Assembly (NCBI GenBank): GCA_019241635.1
Contig: JAFAWR010000116.1
Location: forward strand, 1 to 64,000
Length of the DNA: 64,000 nucleotides
Origin: Solirubrobacterales bacterium
GTDB taxonomy: Bacteria; Actinomycetota; Thermoleophilia; Solirubrobacterales; Solirubrobacteraceae
Direction of reading: 5' to 3'
The position numbers and the translations under genes are program-made. The notes beneath the pieces are model-generated. The model did not search any database. It saw only the letters and a list, made by a program, of their open reading frames with translations, and had not been told where the DNA came from. Positions 8,921 to 19,489 of this stretch are shown here, in pieces. How positions within the stretch are numbered: the stretch's first letter is position 1; every line of letters begins with the position of its first letter.

Positions 8921-9868
8921 ATGACCCGTACGCACATCCCGGTGCTGGCCGGGGAGCTGATCGACCTGCTCGATCCGCATCCCGGCGAGACCGCGGTCGA
9001 CTGCACCTTCGGTGGCGGCGGTCACGCGCGGCTGATCGCCGACCGGCTCGGTCCCGCGGGCACGCTAATCGGGATCGACCGGGATCCGGTGGCGGAGGAG
9101 CGCTTCAGCGAGATGGCAGCCGAGCTGCCGTGCCATACGCGGTTCATCCGGGCCGACTTCGTCAGCGCACTCGAGCAGCTCGGGGCCGAAGGGGTGGAGG
9201 CCGACCTGGCCTACCTCGACCTCGGCATGTCCTCGATGCAGGTCGACACGTGGGAGCGGGGCTTCTCATACGCCTACGACGCTCCGCTCGACATGCGGAT
9301 GGGCCCCGAGCAGGAGCTGACCGCGCGGCAGATCGTGGGCGAATGGGACGAGCGCCGGCTCGCGCGGCTGCTGCGCGAGTACGGCGAGGAGCGCTACGCC
9401 AACCGGATCGCGCGCGCGATCGTGCGCACCCGCGCGCGCGAGGAGCTCGAGTCCACCCAGCAGCTGGTCGAGGTCATCAAGGGCGCGGTGCCGGTGCCGG
9501 CGCAGTTCGCCGGCGGCCATCCGGCCCGGCGGGCCTTCCAGGCCCTGCGAATCGCGGTCAACGACGAGCTGTGCCAGCTCGACGCCGCACTGCCGGCGGT
9601 GTGGCGAGTACTCCGGGCGGGCGGGCGGTTCGCCGCGATCTCGTTCCATTCGCTCGAGGACCGCAGGGTCAAGCGCTTCCTGGCCGGAAAGGCACGCGGG
9701 TGCATTTGCCCGCCCGAGCTGCCGGTGTGCGTGTGCGGCCACGATCCCGAGGCCGAGCTCCTCACCCGCCGCGCGCTCGCCCCAACGGCCGGCGAGATAG
9801 AGGCCAACCCCCGCTCGAAGTCGGCCCATCTGCGGGCCGCGCGCAAGCTGGAGGACGCCCCGCGGTGA
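8921..9868 (+). CDS. rsmH: 16S rRNA (cytosine(1402)-N4)-methyltransferase RsmH (MraW)
   Basis: MTRTHIPVLAGELIDLLDPHPGETAVDCTFGGGGHARLIADRLGP...YLDLGMSSMQVDTWERGFSY...ISFHSLEDRRVKRF. Confidence 0.95.
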   Translation: MTRTHIPVLAGELIDLLDPHPGETAVDCTFGGGGHARLIADRLGPAGTLIGIDRDPVAEERFSEMAAELPCHTRFIRADFVSALEQLGAEGVEADLAYLDLGMSSMQVDTWERGFSYAYDAPLDMRMGPEQELTARQIVGEWDERRLARLLREYGEERYANRIARAIVRTRAREELESTQQLVEVIKGAVPVPAQFAGGHPARRAFQALRIAVNDELCQLDAALPAVWRVLRAGGRFAAISFHSLEDRRVKRFLAGKARGCICPPELPVCVCGHDPEAELLTRRALAPTAGEIEANPRSKSAHLRAARKLEDAPR

Positions 9869-11220
9869 GACCGGGCGCGCTCACCCAGGCCGCGCGAAGC
9901 GCAGCGGCGCGTCGCGAGACCGAAGGATCGCGCCACCAAGCCAACCCGAAGCGACCCGCCCGGGTGCCCCGGCGGGTGTCGGGTCCGGCGGGTGGTAAGG
10001 AGACGGCGAGGGGAGTTGCCGGCGCCGCACGGTCGGGAGCTCCAGCCCGCACGAGCCGAGCGGGAAGCGCAGCCGGCGGTGCGCAGCGAACCGGCGCAAG
10101 GGCCGCCGCCGCAGCACGAGCCAGCACGCGTGGCCCGCGGGTTTCGGGCGCCGGTGCCGGAGCGTCGCGAGCCGCCCGTGCCGGCGCATCGCGAGTCGCC
10201 TCCGACCGCGCGCCCCGGGTGGCCACCGCCCGCGCCTCCCGGGTCACCACGGCCTTCCGCGCCTCCGGGCCCCCGCGCGTGGTCGCTCGTGCGGCTGCGG
10301 CCGCGGTGGCGCTCCCGCTGCCGCTTCCCGGGTTCGGGCGCACGCCGGGACCGGTGTTCCGGCCTCGGCCGCGGCCCGTCCCGGCTCCTGCGCCGAGCCG
10401 CGAGAAGTCGGGCGGACTCGCGCGGCGGGCCGGCTGGCTCGTCATCTCGCTGCCCGACCGGCCGTTGCTCGATCGCGTCGTCCGTGGCCGGGCGTGGATC
10501 CCGCTGCTCGGCGTGCTGCTGGCGGGCATCGTGGCCATGCAGGTCGAGATCCTCAAGCTGGGCGCCAGCATGGGCCGGTCGCTCGAGCAGACCTCGACCC
10601 TGACCAACCAGAACGAGCAGCTCCGTGGGAGCGTGGCCGGGCTGGCCGACGATCAGCGGATCGAGCAGTTGGCCGGCGCGATGGGCATGGTGCTGCCGCC
10701 GCCCGGCGCCGTCGGCTACCTGGTCGCCGACGCGGGTGGAAACGTCGCCGGCGCGCTGGCCAACCTTCACGCGCCCGACTCGTCGAGCTTCGTGATGCTG
10801 ACGCCGAAGAACGGCGCGCTGGTCACGGGTGAGGGCACCTCAACCCTGCCGCCGACGCCCGGGGCGCCGCCGCCCGCCACCACGACCTCCACGAGCCCGG
10901 GGACGTCGCCCACCACGGTCAGCACCACTACCCCGTCGAGCTCGAGCTCCTCCACCGGCGCCCCGACCACGACGGGCAGCGGCGCCTCGGGCACGAGCGG
11001 CGCCGCGACGGGTTCCACGACCGGCCAAGCCACCGGCCAGGCGAGCGGCGCGAGCACCGGCGCCGTGACTACATCGGGCACGCCGACCGACACGCAAGCC
11101 ACGACGCCAGCCTCAGGCGGCGCGACCAACCCGCAGCAGGGCACGGGCGCGGCCACACAGGCTCCCGCGACGGGCGCCGCGGCGATCCAGCCCTCAAGCC
11201 AATCGGGCGGCGGGGGTTAG
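9865..11220 (+). CDS. ftsL: FtsL-like divisome protein with very long Arg/Ala/Pro-rich N-terminus and Ser/Thr/Gly-rich C-terminal tail
   Basis: GTG start overlapping the rsmH stop (GTGA); one TM (IPLLGVLLAGIVAMQVEILKL) then a coiled-coil-like stretch ASMGRSLEQTSTLTNQNEQLRGSVAGLADDQRIEQLAGAMGM; position between rsmH and ftsI. Assignment is by position and architecture. Confidence 0.75.
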   Translation: MRPGALTQAARSAAARRETEGSRHQANPKRPARVPRRVSGPAGGKETARGVAGAARSGAPARTSRAGSAAGGAQRTGARAAAAARASTRGPRVSGAGAGASRAARAGASRVASDRAPRVATARASRVTTAFRASGPPRVVARAAAAAVALPLPLPGFGRTPGPVFRPRPRPVPAPAPSREKSGGLARRAGWLVISLPDRPLLDRVVRGRAWIPLLGVLLAGIVAMQVEILKLGASMGRSLEQTSTLTNQNEQLRGSVAGLADDQRIEQLAGAMGMVLPPPGAVGYLVADAGGNVAGALANLHAPDSSSFVMLTPKNGALVTGEGTSTLPPTPGAPPPATTTSTSPGTSPTTVSTTTPSSSSSSTGAPTTTGSGASGTSGAATGSTTGQATGQASGASTGAVTTSGTPTDTQATTPASGGATNPQQGTGAATQAPATGAAAIQPSSQSGGGG

Positions 11221-11223
11221 CGC

Positions 11224-12864
11224 TTGGCGCTCATAGACCGGCGCATCGGGATCCTGTTCATCGCGTTCGTGGCGTTGCTCGGGATCGCGCTCGCGCGCGC
11301 GGCCTACCTTGGGTCGGTCCGCGCCGGATCGCTTGAACGCGATGCCGCCACCCAGCAGGTGAGCAACGTGATCGTCCCGGCTCCGCGCGGCGCGATCACC
11401 GATCGCAGCGGTGCCGAGCTGGCGATCAGCGAGTCGGCCGATGACGTCGTCGCGGATCCCTACCTGATCAAGAACGCGGTGTCAGCCTCGGCGGAGCTGG
11501 CATCGGCGCTGAACATGCCGCAGCTGACCGTGCTCAGCCGGATCACCCGAGCGCACACCGGCTACGTCCTCCTCGCCCACCTGGTCCCCTCGGCGCAGGC
11601 CGCGGCGATCGGAAATCTGCACATCGCGGGCATCAATCTGGTTCCCCAGACGCGCCGGGTCTATCCGCGCGGCGTCGAGGCGGCGCAGGTGGTCGGCCTG
11701 GTGCATGGCAACGGCATGGGCGCCAGCGGCATCGAGTACCGGTACAACAACGTGCTCGAGGGCACGAATGGCCTTCGCCGGATCGTCAGCGACGCCATCG
11801 GACAGGCGATCTCGATTGATGACCTCCGCCCGACCGATCCCGGCAAGACCGTGGCGCTGACCATCGATTCGGGGCTTCAGCAGGAGGTCGAGAGGGTGCT
11901 CACGCGAGTCGGGAGCATCTACTCGCCCAAGAGCGCCACCGCGATCGCGGTCGACCCGAGGACGGGCGCAATCCTCGCGCTGGCCAACTGGCGCTCCCAG
12001 GCCGCCGACAGCTCCGCCGGCCCCGACGACTTGGCCATCGGCCTCAACTACGAGCCGGGGTCGACGTTCAAGGCGATCACCGTGGCGGGCGCCCTCCAAG
12101 ACCAGCTGGTGACCCCGACCACGCCGTTCGACATCCCACCGGTTCTCCAGTTCGCCGATCGCCAGATTCACGACGCCGAGTCGCACGGCTACGAGACGCT
12201 GAGCGTGGCCAACATCCTCAAGTACTCGAGCAACATCGGCGCCGACCTGATCGGCCAGAAGCTCGGCGCCGCGCGCTTCAACTACTGGGTGCGCCGGTTC
12301 GGGTTCGGCTCGCCGACCGGCGTCGACCTGCCCGGCGAGCAGAGCGGCATCGTCCTGCGTCTGTCGCAGTACTCGGGCTCGTCGATGGCCAACCTACCGT
12401 TCGGCCAGGGGGAGTCGGTCACCCCGATGCAGATGGTCGCCGCCTACGACGCGATCGCCAATGGGGGGATCCTGCGCCCGCCGCATGTCGTCCAATCGGT
12501 GGGCGGAAAGACCCAACCGCTCCCGGCCGGGCACCGGATCATCTCGCCGACCACGGCCTCCGAGCTGCGCGACATGCTCCGCGGCGTGTTCGCCGACGGC
12601 GGCACGGCGTCCGGCGCCGAGATCCCCGGCTACGACATGGCCGGCAAGACCGGAACCGCGAACATCGCCATCGACGGCCATTACTCCGACAGCGCGTACG
12701 TCGCCTCGTTCATCGGGATGGTCCCCACCGACCATCCGCGGCTGCTCGTCGCGGTCGTGGTCAACCAGCCGCAAGGATCGATCTTCGGCGGCTCGGTGGC
12801 CGCACCGGCGTTCCAGCAGATCGTCGGCTGGGCGGTGCCGTACCTCGGGCTGCCGCCGCGCTAG
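11224..12864 (+). CDS. ftsI: Peptidoglycan transpeptidase FtsI (PBP3-like)
   Basis: TTG start; N-terminal TM; active-site STFK in [17 protein letters not shown] in [16 protein letters not shown] in [12 protein letters not shown]. Confidence 0.93.
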   Translation: MALIDRRIGILFIAFVALLGIALARAAYLGSVRAGSLERDAATQQVSNVIVPAPRGAITDRSGAELAISESADDVVADPYLIKNAVSASAELASALNMPQLTVLSRITRAHTGYVLLAHLVPSAQAAAIGNLHIAGINLVPQTRRVYPRGVEAAQVVGLVHGNGMGASGIEYRYNNVLEGTNGLRRIVSDAIGQAISIDDLRPTDPGKTVALTIDSGLQQEVERVLTRVGSIYSPKSATAIAVDPRTGAILALANWRSQAADSSAGPDDLAIGLNYEPGSTFKAITVAGALQDQLVTPTTPFDIPPVLQFADRQIHDAESHGYETLSVANILKYSSNIGADLIGQKLGAARFNYWVRRFGFGSPTGVDLPGEQSGIVLRLSQYSGSSMANLPFGQGESVTPMQMVAAYDAIANGGILRPPHVVQSVGGKTQPLPAGHRIISPTTASELRDMLRGVFADGGTASGAEIPGYDMAGKTGTANIAIDGHYSDSAYVASFIGMVPTDHPRLLVAVVVNQPQGSIFGGSVAAPAFQQIVGWAVPYLGLPPR

Positions 12865-12865
12865 C

Positions 12866-12908
12866 CGCGCACCCCCCGCACCCCCCGCACCCCGCGCACC
12901 CCGCGCAG
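12866..12908. repeat. Short imperfect tandem repeat (cgcacccc units) after ftsI
   Basis: ccgcgcaccccccgcaccccccgcaccccgcgcaccccgcgcagcg directly after the ftsI stop. Confidence 0.7.
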
Positions 12909-12913
12909 CGGAG

Positions 12914-13240
12914 CTAGCCGAGCTTGCGACGCAGCACCGCGAGCCGCTCGTCCCACTCGCCGCCGACCGCGGTCATCCAATCGACCGCATCCGACAAGGG
13001 CGCCGGCGTGAACTTGTAGCGGACCTCGCGGCCGGCCCGAGTGCGGTCGAGCAGGCCGGCATCGGTCAGGGCGCCGAGATGCTTGACCACGGCCTGGCGC
13101 GAGATCGGCAGCTCGGCGGCCAGCTCGGTGGCGGTGGCGGCGGGATGCGCGGCGATCGCCGAGAGCAGCGCCCGTCGCGTAGGGTCCGACAGGGCGCCGA
13201 ACACCGCGCCGGCGCGATCATCGGGGCTGGATGCGCTCAC
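12914..13240 (-). CDS. ArsR-family HTH transcriptional regulator
   Basis: GTG start at 13240; [65 protein letters not shown]. Confidence 0.9.
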   Translation of the reverse strand: MSASSPDDRAGAVFGALSDPTRRALLSAIAAHPAATATELAAELPISRQAVVKHLGALTDAGLLDRTRAGREVRYKFTPAPLSDAVDWMTAVGGEWDERLAVLRRKLG

Positions 13241-13611
13241 GCCGCGACAAGCGCCGGTCCGAACCGGGCGCCCCCGGCGCCGGGCAGCGGCACGCCGACC
13301 AGATCGAGCACCTCGAGCGGGCGGGTCTCGACGATTCGCAGGCGGGTGTTCTCGCCGCGCTCGTCGATCCTCAGCTCGACCCGGCTGGCGGGCTCGTCCC
13401 CGACCGACCACCAGAAGCTCAGGCGCTGCGGTGCCGACACGTCCTCGATCCAACCGGTCCGCACGCCGTCGGCCGACTCGAACTGGGCCTCGCCGCCGGG
13501 ACGCAGGTCGAGCGACACGCGCTCGGCCAGCCATCCGTCGCTGGTCACCGCGTCCCACACGGCCTCGGGTGGCGCCGGAAGCCACACTTCCCGCTCGATC
13601 CGCTCGCTCAT
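13237..13611 (-). CDS. SRPBCC/AHSA1-like domain protein
   Basis: [45 protein letters not shown]...[20 protein letters not shown]; 4-bp overlap with the ArsR gene. Confidence 0.85.
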   Translation of the reverse strand: MSERIEREVWLPAPPEAVWDAVTSDGWLAERVSLDLRPGGEAQFESADGVRTGWIEDVSAPQRLSFWWSVGDEPASRVELRIDERGENTRLRIVETRPLEVLDLVGVPLPGAGGARFGPALVAA

Positions 13612-13638
13612 CGTCGTCCTCCTGTCCGAGACTCATCC

Positions 13639-13729
13639 GCAACCGGGTAGTTGCACCCGGGTTCGCCGAGTTGCGCAACCGTTCGGTTGCACGTGTGCTA
13701 GGCTGGGCATTGCGCAACCACTTGGTTGC
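13639..13729. promoter_or_regulatory. Three GCAACC-N4-RGTTGC palindromes (putative ArsR operators)
   Basis: gcaaccgggtagttgc (13639-13654), gcaaccgttcggttgc (13675-13690), gcaaccacttggttgc (13714-13729), between the divergent SRPBCC/ArsR and clpP genes. Confidence 0.75.
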
Positions 13730-13759
13730 ACTATAGCAGACTCCCAGGAGGTCGATCCC

Positions 13760-14380
13760 ATGCCACTCGTTCCGATGGTCGTCGAGCAAACCGCTCGCGG
13801 CGAACGCTCCTTCGATATCTACTCGCGCCTGCTCAACGACCGGGTGGTGTTCCTGGGCGGGCAGGTGGACGAAGAGACGGCGAACCTGATCGTCGCTCAG
13901 CTCGTCCACCTCGAGTCAGACGATCCCGACAAGGACATCCACCTGTACATCAACTCGCCCGGTGGCTCGATATATGCCGGGCTGGCCATCTACGACACCA
14001 TGCAGTTCATCCGGCCCGAGGTCCAGACGATCTGCTACGGGATCGCCATGTCGATGGGCTCGCTGCTCCTGGCCGGCGGGGCGCCGGGCAAGCGCCTGGC
14101 CCTGCCGAACAGCCGGATCCTGATCCATCAGCCCTCCGGCGGGTTCGAAGGCCAGTCAACCGACATAGAGATTCACGCGCGCGAGGTACTCGCCCTGCGG
14201 GCGCGCATCGATGAGATCTACGCCCATCACACCGGTCAGGAGCTGGAGCGGGTGCACGCCGACATGGAGCGCGATCGCTTTTTCAGCGGTGCCGACGCGG
14301 TCGCCTACGGCCTGGTGGATCGGGTGATCGAGCACCGCCAGCTGGCGCGCGGCGCCCGCGGCTTTGGGAGCTCCAACTGA
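13760..14380 (+). CDS. clpP: ATP-dependent Clp protease proteolytic subunit
   Basis: [34 protein letters not shown]...[21 protein letters not shown]...[35 protein letters not shown]; Ser/His/Asp ClpP motifs. Confidence 0.95.
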   Translation: MPLVPMVVEQTARGERSFDIYSRLLNDRVVFLGGQVDEETANLIVAQLVHLESDDPDKDIHLYINSPGGSIYAGLAIYDTMQFIRPEVQTICYGIAMSMGSLLLAGGAPGKRLALPNSRILIHQPSGGFEGQSTDIEIHAREVLALRARIDEIYAHHTGQELERVHADMERDRFFSGADAVAYGLVDRVIEHRQLARGARGFGSSN

Positions 14381-14429
14381 GAGGGGACACGGCACGCGGC
14401 GCGGCCACGCGGCGCGGCCCTGTCCGTGC

Positions 14430-15956
14430 TCAGAGGCCGCGCCCGGTCAGCACGTGGGGAACGGTCCGGAAGAGCAGCTTCAGATCGGTCCAGAGCGACC
14501 AGTTGGCGACGTACAGATAATCGATGGCGACCATCTCGTCCAGCGGGACGCGGCTCGAGCCGAGCACCTGCCAGTGACCGGTGATGCCCGGCGTCAGCTC
14601 GAGCCGGCGACGATGCCATCCTTCTACCCGCCGGTCCTCCTGGGGGATGAGCGGCCGCGGGCCGACCAGGCTCATCTCGCCCCGGACGACGTTCAGCAGC
14701 TGCGGTAGCTCGTCGAGGTTCGTGCGACGCAGGACGCGGCCCACACCGGTGATTCGCGGGTCATCGGGGATCTTGAAGAAGCCCTCGGCAGCCTGGTTGT
14801 GCGCCTCGAGGCCCGCCTTGCGCTCCTCGGCGTCGACCACCATCGAGCGGAACTTGAGCAGCTTGAACGATCGCCCATCGCGCCCGACACGCTCCTGACG
14901 AAAGAACACCGGGCCGGGGGAGGTCAGCTTTAGGAGCAGCCCGATCGCGGCCAGCAACGGCGAGAGGGCGATCAGCGCGACCGACGCGCCTGAGATATCG
15001 AACACCCGCTTGAGCAGCCGCGACGAGCGCGAGAGGCTGAATGCGCGCACGCCGAGCACTGCGATGCCGTGGACGTCATCGAATTCGACCGCCGAACCGA
15101 CGACCTGGAGCATTGCCGGGATCACGCTGACCCGAACGCCGATCGCGCCGAAGGTCCGCATGAGGTCGAGCGCGTCCCCGCCGCCCGCGGCGTGCGGCGC
15201 GATGATCACCCGCTGAACCTTCAGCTTGCGCACGAGTTCGCGCGCGTCCGCGAGTGAGCGTTCGGCCACCGTCGGCGCGGCCCAAGATGAGGCCTGGTGG
15301 AGCTCGATCTGGGCGACGAGCTTGGCGTTCGTGGCGTAGTCGTTCTCGACCTTCTCCCCGAACCGGAGCGCCTCCTCCAAGGGCCCTATGAACAGACAGC
15401 GCTCGGGCGGCGTGAGCTGCCCGGCCAGTCGCCGCGCGGCGGTGCGGCCGGCGATCAGGCCTCCATACAACACCAGGAAGAGGGCAATCGCCTGACGAGG
15501 GCCGAGGATGCCGTCGAAGATGAGCGGACTCAGCGTCAGGGCGAGAAACGAGAGCAGCGCGGCCAGTTGCAGGAGGGTCGGGAGCTCGTCGAGCGTCGAC
15601 TTGTGCAGGCGAGCCTGGTCTCGGTCATAAAGCCCGAGAATCTTCGCCACCGCCGGCGCGAGGACCACGAGCAGCGCACTTTGGACGGTCAGGTGGGTCG
15701 TCTTGCCGAGCGCCGCGGCCGCGAGCACGCCGATCGCGCAGGCCAGCATGTCGCCGGTCGACAGGAGATATCGGTAGCGCGCCTCGCGAGCATTCAGGTC
15801 GACGGGCCAGGCGGATTCCCCCGCCGGCTCCAGTTCCCGAACGGCCGGAAGCGCGAGGTCGCGCGTGCGTCGCTCAGGGGATGCGTGCCGATCGCGGGCG
15901 GCCTCCTCAAGGGCGTGGTGATCGTGTGGTCGCTGAAGAACCTGCTGCGCGTCCAT
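14430..15956 (-). CDS. Exopolysaccharide polyprenyl glycosylphosphotransferase (sugar transferase)
   Basis: Multi-TM N-terminus, C-terminal bacterial sugar transferase domain: RVFDISGASVALIALSPLLAAIGLLLKLTSPGPVFFRQERVGRDGRSFKLLKFRSMV...LRRTNLDELPQLLNVVRGEMSLVGPRPL. Confidence 0.93.
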   Translation of the reverse strand: MDAQQVLQRPHDHHALEEAARDRHASPERRTRDLALPAVRELEPAGESAWPVDLNAREARYRYLLSTGDMLACAIGVLAAAALGKTTHLTVQSALLVVLAPAVAKILGLYDRDQARLHKSTLDELPTLLQLAALLSFLALTLSPLIFDGILGPRQAIALFLVLYGGLIAGRTAARRLAGQLTPPERCLFIGPLEEALRFGEKVENDYATNAKLVAQIELHQASSWAAPTVAERSLADARELVRKLKVQRVIIAPHAAGGGDALDLMRTFGAIGVRVSVIPAMLQVVGSAVEFDDVHGIAVLGVRAFSLSRSSRLLKRVFDISGASVALIALSPLLAAIGLLLKLTSPGPVFFRQERVGRDGRSFKLLKFRSMVVDAEERKAGLEAHNQAAEGFFKIPDDPRITGVGRVLRRTNLDELPQLLNVVRGEMSLVGPRPLIPQEDRRVEGWHRRRLELTPGITGHWQVLGSSRVPLDEMVAIDYLYVANWSLWTDLKLLFRTVPHVLTGRGL

Positions 15957-16301
15957 TTGTAGGGTCCTCGGTGCTGAATCGATTGCGGACGAAAACCAGC
16001 AACGCGCGCTGAACGAGCACGCTCGCCGACGACAACCCAGTTCCTACCTCCTGCGACAAGTTCCGCCCCGACCGCGGGTACTGCCTCCCGCCTGTCGAGT
16101 ACCCCTCGCCTTCAGCATACAAACACCGCGCACCGGCCCCAGTTGCGCCAGCGTCAACATGAGGTTACTGGGCTGTGACCGGCCGCGGGAAACACGACGG
16201 CTTGTGGACTTTCTCAGGTTTGCTAGTCAAGCGTTCGATCCCCGAACCTTCGTTGGCCTGCCGTACAAGATTCGGCTCGGCCTGATCTGCCAGGTGGAGT
16301 G

Positions 16302-17267
16302 CTACTTCCCGCGGCGGAGCGACTGGTCGATCGCTCCATGCTGCTGCTCGATCCGTCGCAGCACGCGCGCCAACGCCTCCTGGAGCGGCCACAACCGAGC
16401 GGCGCCTGCCAGGCGCAGCAGTTGCTTCATGGACGCGGCAGCGGCCGCATAGGCGCGCGGGCGGCGTGTGAGCCGCACGACATCCGATACCGGCCGCGGA
16501 AGGTCGCGGGCGTAGTAACCAGCCTGCGGCGCCGGTACGGTGTCGGGATGAAAGCGTGGCATCAACACCGCTGCCGCGCCCTGGCTGCGCGCATCGCGCA
16601 CGAAACTGTCGAGTGTGCGTTCGTGGAGATGTGCACTTGACAGGTGACGGTCGAATGTTCCACTCAGTCCCGCCTCGAGACACCGAATACCGAAGTCTCG
16701 ATCGGCGTGGTAATGCTCCGTAAAGCCGCGATTCGACATACCGATCGCCAGACAATCGCTGCGACGCATGGAGAAGTTACCTCCCCACAGGTCTCGCACG
16801 ACGCTTTCGGCATCCCGCTCGTAGATATCGCAGCGCCCCTCGTACGCGCTGGCGTACAGCCGGAGTGCAAAGTCGTCGGATGTGCGGCGGTCAGGCACGG
16901 CCACGGGCATATAGCCGACGACGATGTCGGCCGCCCGCTCGGCGTGACGGCGGGCATGCCCAGACACCAGCCCGGGATGGGCAACGACGTCGTCGTCGAT
17001 GAACAGCACGACCTCGCCGCCCGCGGCTTGGGCGCCCGCCTCGCGCGCGCCCATATCACCGCGGTTCTCGATGAACAGCGCGCGCAGCCGGGGCTCGTCC
17101 TCGGCCAGGCGGTCGACGAGTTCCTTCGAGCCGTCGCGCGACCCGTCGATCACCACGATCAGCTCGCTGGTGGCGGGGTCGTCGAGGAGCGGACGCAGGA
17201 CCCGCTCGAGCAGCCCCGCGCCGTAGTAGGTGGGGACGACGACCGAGATGCTCGGATACTCAGCCAT
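16302..17267 (-). CDS. Family 2 glycosyltransferase (paralog of 20725-21687)
   Basis: MAEYPSISVVVPTYYGAGLLERVLRPLLDDPATSELIVVIDGSRDGSKELVDRLAEDEPRLRALFIENRGDMGAREAGAQAAGGEVVLFIDDDVVAHPGLVSGHARRH. Confidence 0.88.
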   Translation of the reverse strand: MAEYPSISVVVPTYYGAGLLERVLRPLLDDPATSELIVVIDGSRDGSKELVDRLAEDEPRLRALFIENRGDMGAREAGAQAAGGEVVLFIDDDVVAHPGLVSGHARRHAERAADIVVGYMPVAVPDRRTSDDFALRLYASAYEGRCDIYERDAESVVRDLWGGNFSMRRSDCLAIGMSNRGFTEHYHADRDFGIRCLEAGLSGTFDRHLSSAHLHERTLDSFVRDARSQGAAAVLMPRFHPDTVPAPQAGYYARDLPRPVSDVVRLTRRPRAYAAAAASMKQLLRLAGAARLWPLQEALARVLRRIEQQHGAIDQSLRRGK

Positions 17268-17352
17268 GCGCCAACCGTAGCGTCCTCAGGCCCGGGCGCC
17301 TTCGCCCGAATACCGTGGTTACGGTTGCGGACCTCGGGTAGCTGATCTGATC

Positions 17353-18327
17353 GTGCCGCGAACACGCCAGGGGACATCGCTGGTCGCGGGCGCCGCGGTG
17401 GCGCTGGCGCTTCTCGCCCTCACCGGCTGTGGCTCGACGACCCTGTCGGGGACAGCGACCGCGCCGACCACGCCGACCGCGACGACCGCGCCCACCACGC
17501 CAACTACGTCGACGTCTGGGCAGACATCCTCGACCCGGCCGTCGATGTGGGAGCGCCCCGCGCTCGTGCATCCGCAGACGATCATGATCTCGTCCGCCAA
17601 CCACGACCTCAAGCTCTCGCAGTCGCAGGACTATGTGCTGCGCTGCCAGCCCGGGACCGTCGCTCTGGATTCGCGGCTCGTGGTGTGGGGAGGGCATGAC
17701 GTCGAGTTCGAGGACTGTCACCTGCATGTCACCCAGCCCGACTGGGCGGCATACCTGCAGCGCCAGACCGGCACGCTGTGGGTGCACGACGTGTACTTCG
17801 GCGGAAGTCACCTGACCGGCGGGATTCAGATGCAGGAGCCGGGCGCCACGGTCGTGATGCGCGACGTTCTTTTCGACCGCGTCTATGGCTCCTACAAAAC
17901 CAACCATGCGGAGCTGCTTCAGACCTGGTGCGGGCCGACGCGTCTGCTCATCGACGGCCTGACCGGATCGACCACGTACCAGGGCCTGTTCATGCTCCCC
18001 AACCAATGGTGCTCGACGCCGATTTCGGTGTTCGATCTGCGCCACATCAACATCGACGACTCGCAGGGCGCCGTCGCGCTGTGGCTGGGGGATGTGAACG
18101 GCGGTATGTCGGCCATGCGGCTGAACCTGCGCGATGTGTATGTCGAGCCGAATAGCGGCCGGAAGTGGCGCGGATGGTGGTTGTGGCCGCAGCCGCCAGC
18201 GGGTACCTGGTCTCCGGTCATCGCCGGCGCGCCACCCGGCGGAACGTTCGTGCAGTCGAGCTCGACGGGGGCGCAGGGCGTCGACGAGAACTCGGCGCCC
18301 GAGGCGCTGCCCGGCGAGCAGAACTAG
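17353..18327 (+). CDS. Putative beta-helix-like lipoprotein, paralog 1 of 3
   Basis: GTG start; lipobox-like LLALTGCGS; Thr/Pro linker; core ...DYVLRCQPGTVALDSRLVVWGGHDVEFEDCHLHV...GTLWVHDVYFGGSHLTGGIQMQEPGATVVMRDVLFDRVYGSY... Confidence 0.72.
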   Translation: MPRTRQGTSLVAGAAVALALLALTGCGSTTLSGTATAPTTPTATTAPTTPTTSTSGQTSSTRPSMWERPALVHPQTIMISSANHDLKLSQSQDYVLRCQPGTVALDSRLVVWGGHDVEFEDCHLHVTQPDWAAYLQRQTGTLWVHDVYFGGSHLTGGIQMQEPGATVVMRDVLFDRVYGSYKTNHAELLQTWCGPTRLLIDGLTGSTTYQGLFMLPNQWCSTPISVFDLRHINIDDSQGAVALWLGDVNGGMSAMRLNLRDVYVEPNSGRKWRGWWLWPQPPAGTWSPVIAGAPPGGTFVQSSSTGAQGVDENSAPEALPGEQN

Positions 18328-18455
18328 CGCAGGCGCGCAGGCCACCGTTTCGACGGTGTGCAGACGTCACGAAACCTGCCAATACCCGACCGCGGACCTG
18401 TCGGCGTTCCGACCGTGCCCTTGCACTGTTAGTCGCTCTTGGCGGAAAATCTGGC

Positions 18456-19373
18456 ATGGCGAAGCAAACCGGACCGGCGGCGCTGTCGCTGATCGGCCTG
18501 CTCTCGTGCCTCGCGCTGTGGATGGCGCCATACACAACGGCGACTACGACGCCGGCGCCCGTCTCCCCGACCGCGGGCCCGCCCATTCACTCGGCATGGA
18601 ATGAGCCGGCGCTGGGCGAGCCGATCACGATCACGATCAGCGATGCCGATCGCAACCTCAAGCTCGACCGAGCTAAGGACTACATCTTGGACTGTCCTTC
18701 GGGCAGGGTGCCCCTGAGCTGGCCGCTGGTCGTGTGGGGCGGGCGCAACGTGGTCTTCCAGGACTGCGACATCGACGTGACGATCCGGAACTGGGCTGCC
18801 GCATTCAAGAACCAGGCCGGGACGCTGTGGGTGCACGACGTGCATTTCGGCGGAGGACGGTTGACGGGCGGCATCCAGCTGCAGGAGCCCGCGGCCACCG
18901 TGGTATTGCGGGACGTGCTGTTCGACCGCGTTCACGGCTCCTTCCACGCCCACCATGCCGAATGCCTCCAGACCTGGGCGGGGCCGCGACGGCTCCTCGT
19001 CGACGGCTTCACCTGCCCGACGACCTACCAGGGGGTGTTCCTGCTGCCGAACCAGCTCGACCACGGCCCGGCGCCGGCCATCTTCGATCTGCGGCACATC
19101 GACGTCGACGACTCCCGCGGCGCCGTGGCCCTCTGGCTGGGCGACGTCACCGGTGGACTCTCGGCGGTACGGCTCAACCTGCAGGACGTCTACGTCGTGC
19201 CGAACCCGGCGCGAACCTGGCGCGGCTGGTGGCTCTGGCCACGGGCCGGGATCTGGAACGGCGTGCGCGCCGGCCCGCCGCCCGGCGGCCATTACGTCCA
19301 TCCTGCTGCGGCGGGCGCGAGCGGGATCGACGAGGGCGTCTCGCCCGTCCCGCTGCCGCGCGAGCTTCCCTGA
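18456..19373 (+). CDS. Putative secreted beta-helix-like protein, paralog 2 of 3
   Basis: N-terminal hydrophobic segment ALSLIGLLSCLALWMAPY; core ...GTLWVHDVHFGGGRLTGGIQLQEPAATVVLRDVLFDRVHGSFHAHHAECLQTWAGPRRLLVDG... Confidence 0.72.
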   Translation: MAKQTGPAALSLIGLLSCLALWMAPYTTATTTPAPVSPTAGPPIHSAWNEPALGEPITITISDADRNLKLDRAKDYILDCPSGRVPLSWPLVVWGGRNVVFQDCDIDVTIRNWAAAFKNQAGTLWVHDVHFGGGRLTGGIQLQEPAATVVLRDVLFDRVHGSFHAHHAECLQTWAGPRRLLVDGFTCPTTYQGVFLLPNQLDHGPAPAIFDLRHIDVDDSRGAVALWLGDVTGGLSAVRLNLQDVYVVPNPARTWRGWWLWPRAGIWNGVRAGPPPGGHYVHPAAAGASGIDEGVSPVPLPRELP

Positions 19374-19489
19374 GCGTCCGCGCCGGGAGGCGGACGAACG
19401 TCCGGCCCGACTGGTGGTAGCGGTCGCACAAACGTCTGTTCCGCTCGGACCGCCTCGGCCCTGGACCCGGAACGCTCGATCTCAAATGC

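Noticed and set aside
9394-10770. 458-aa minus-strand ORF
   Set aside because: Antisense to rsmH and ftsL-like; Arg/Gly/Ser-rich shadow sequence.
11224-12864. PASTA domains on FtsI
   Set aside because: The protein ends shortly after the transpeptidase domain (...[17 protein letters not shown]); no PASTA repeats.
12914-13909. 331-aa ORF start for the ArsR protein
   Set aside because: The upstream extension is antisense/shadow across SRPBCC and clpP; the GTG at 13240 gives a normal ArsR length.
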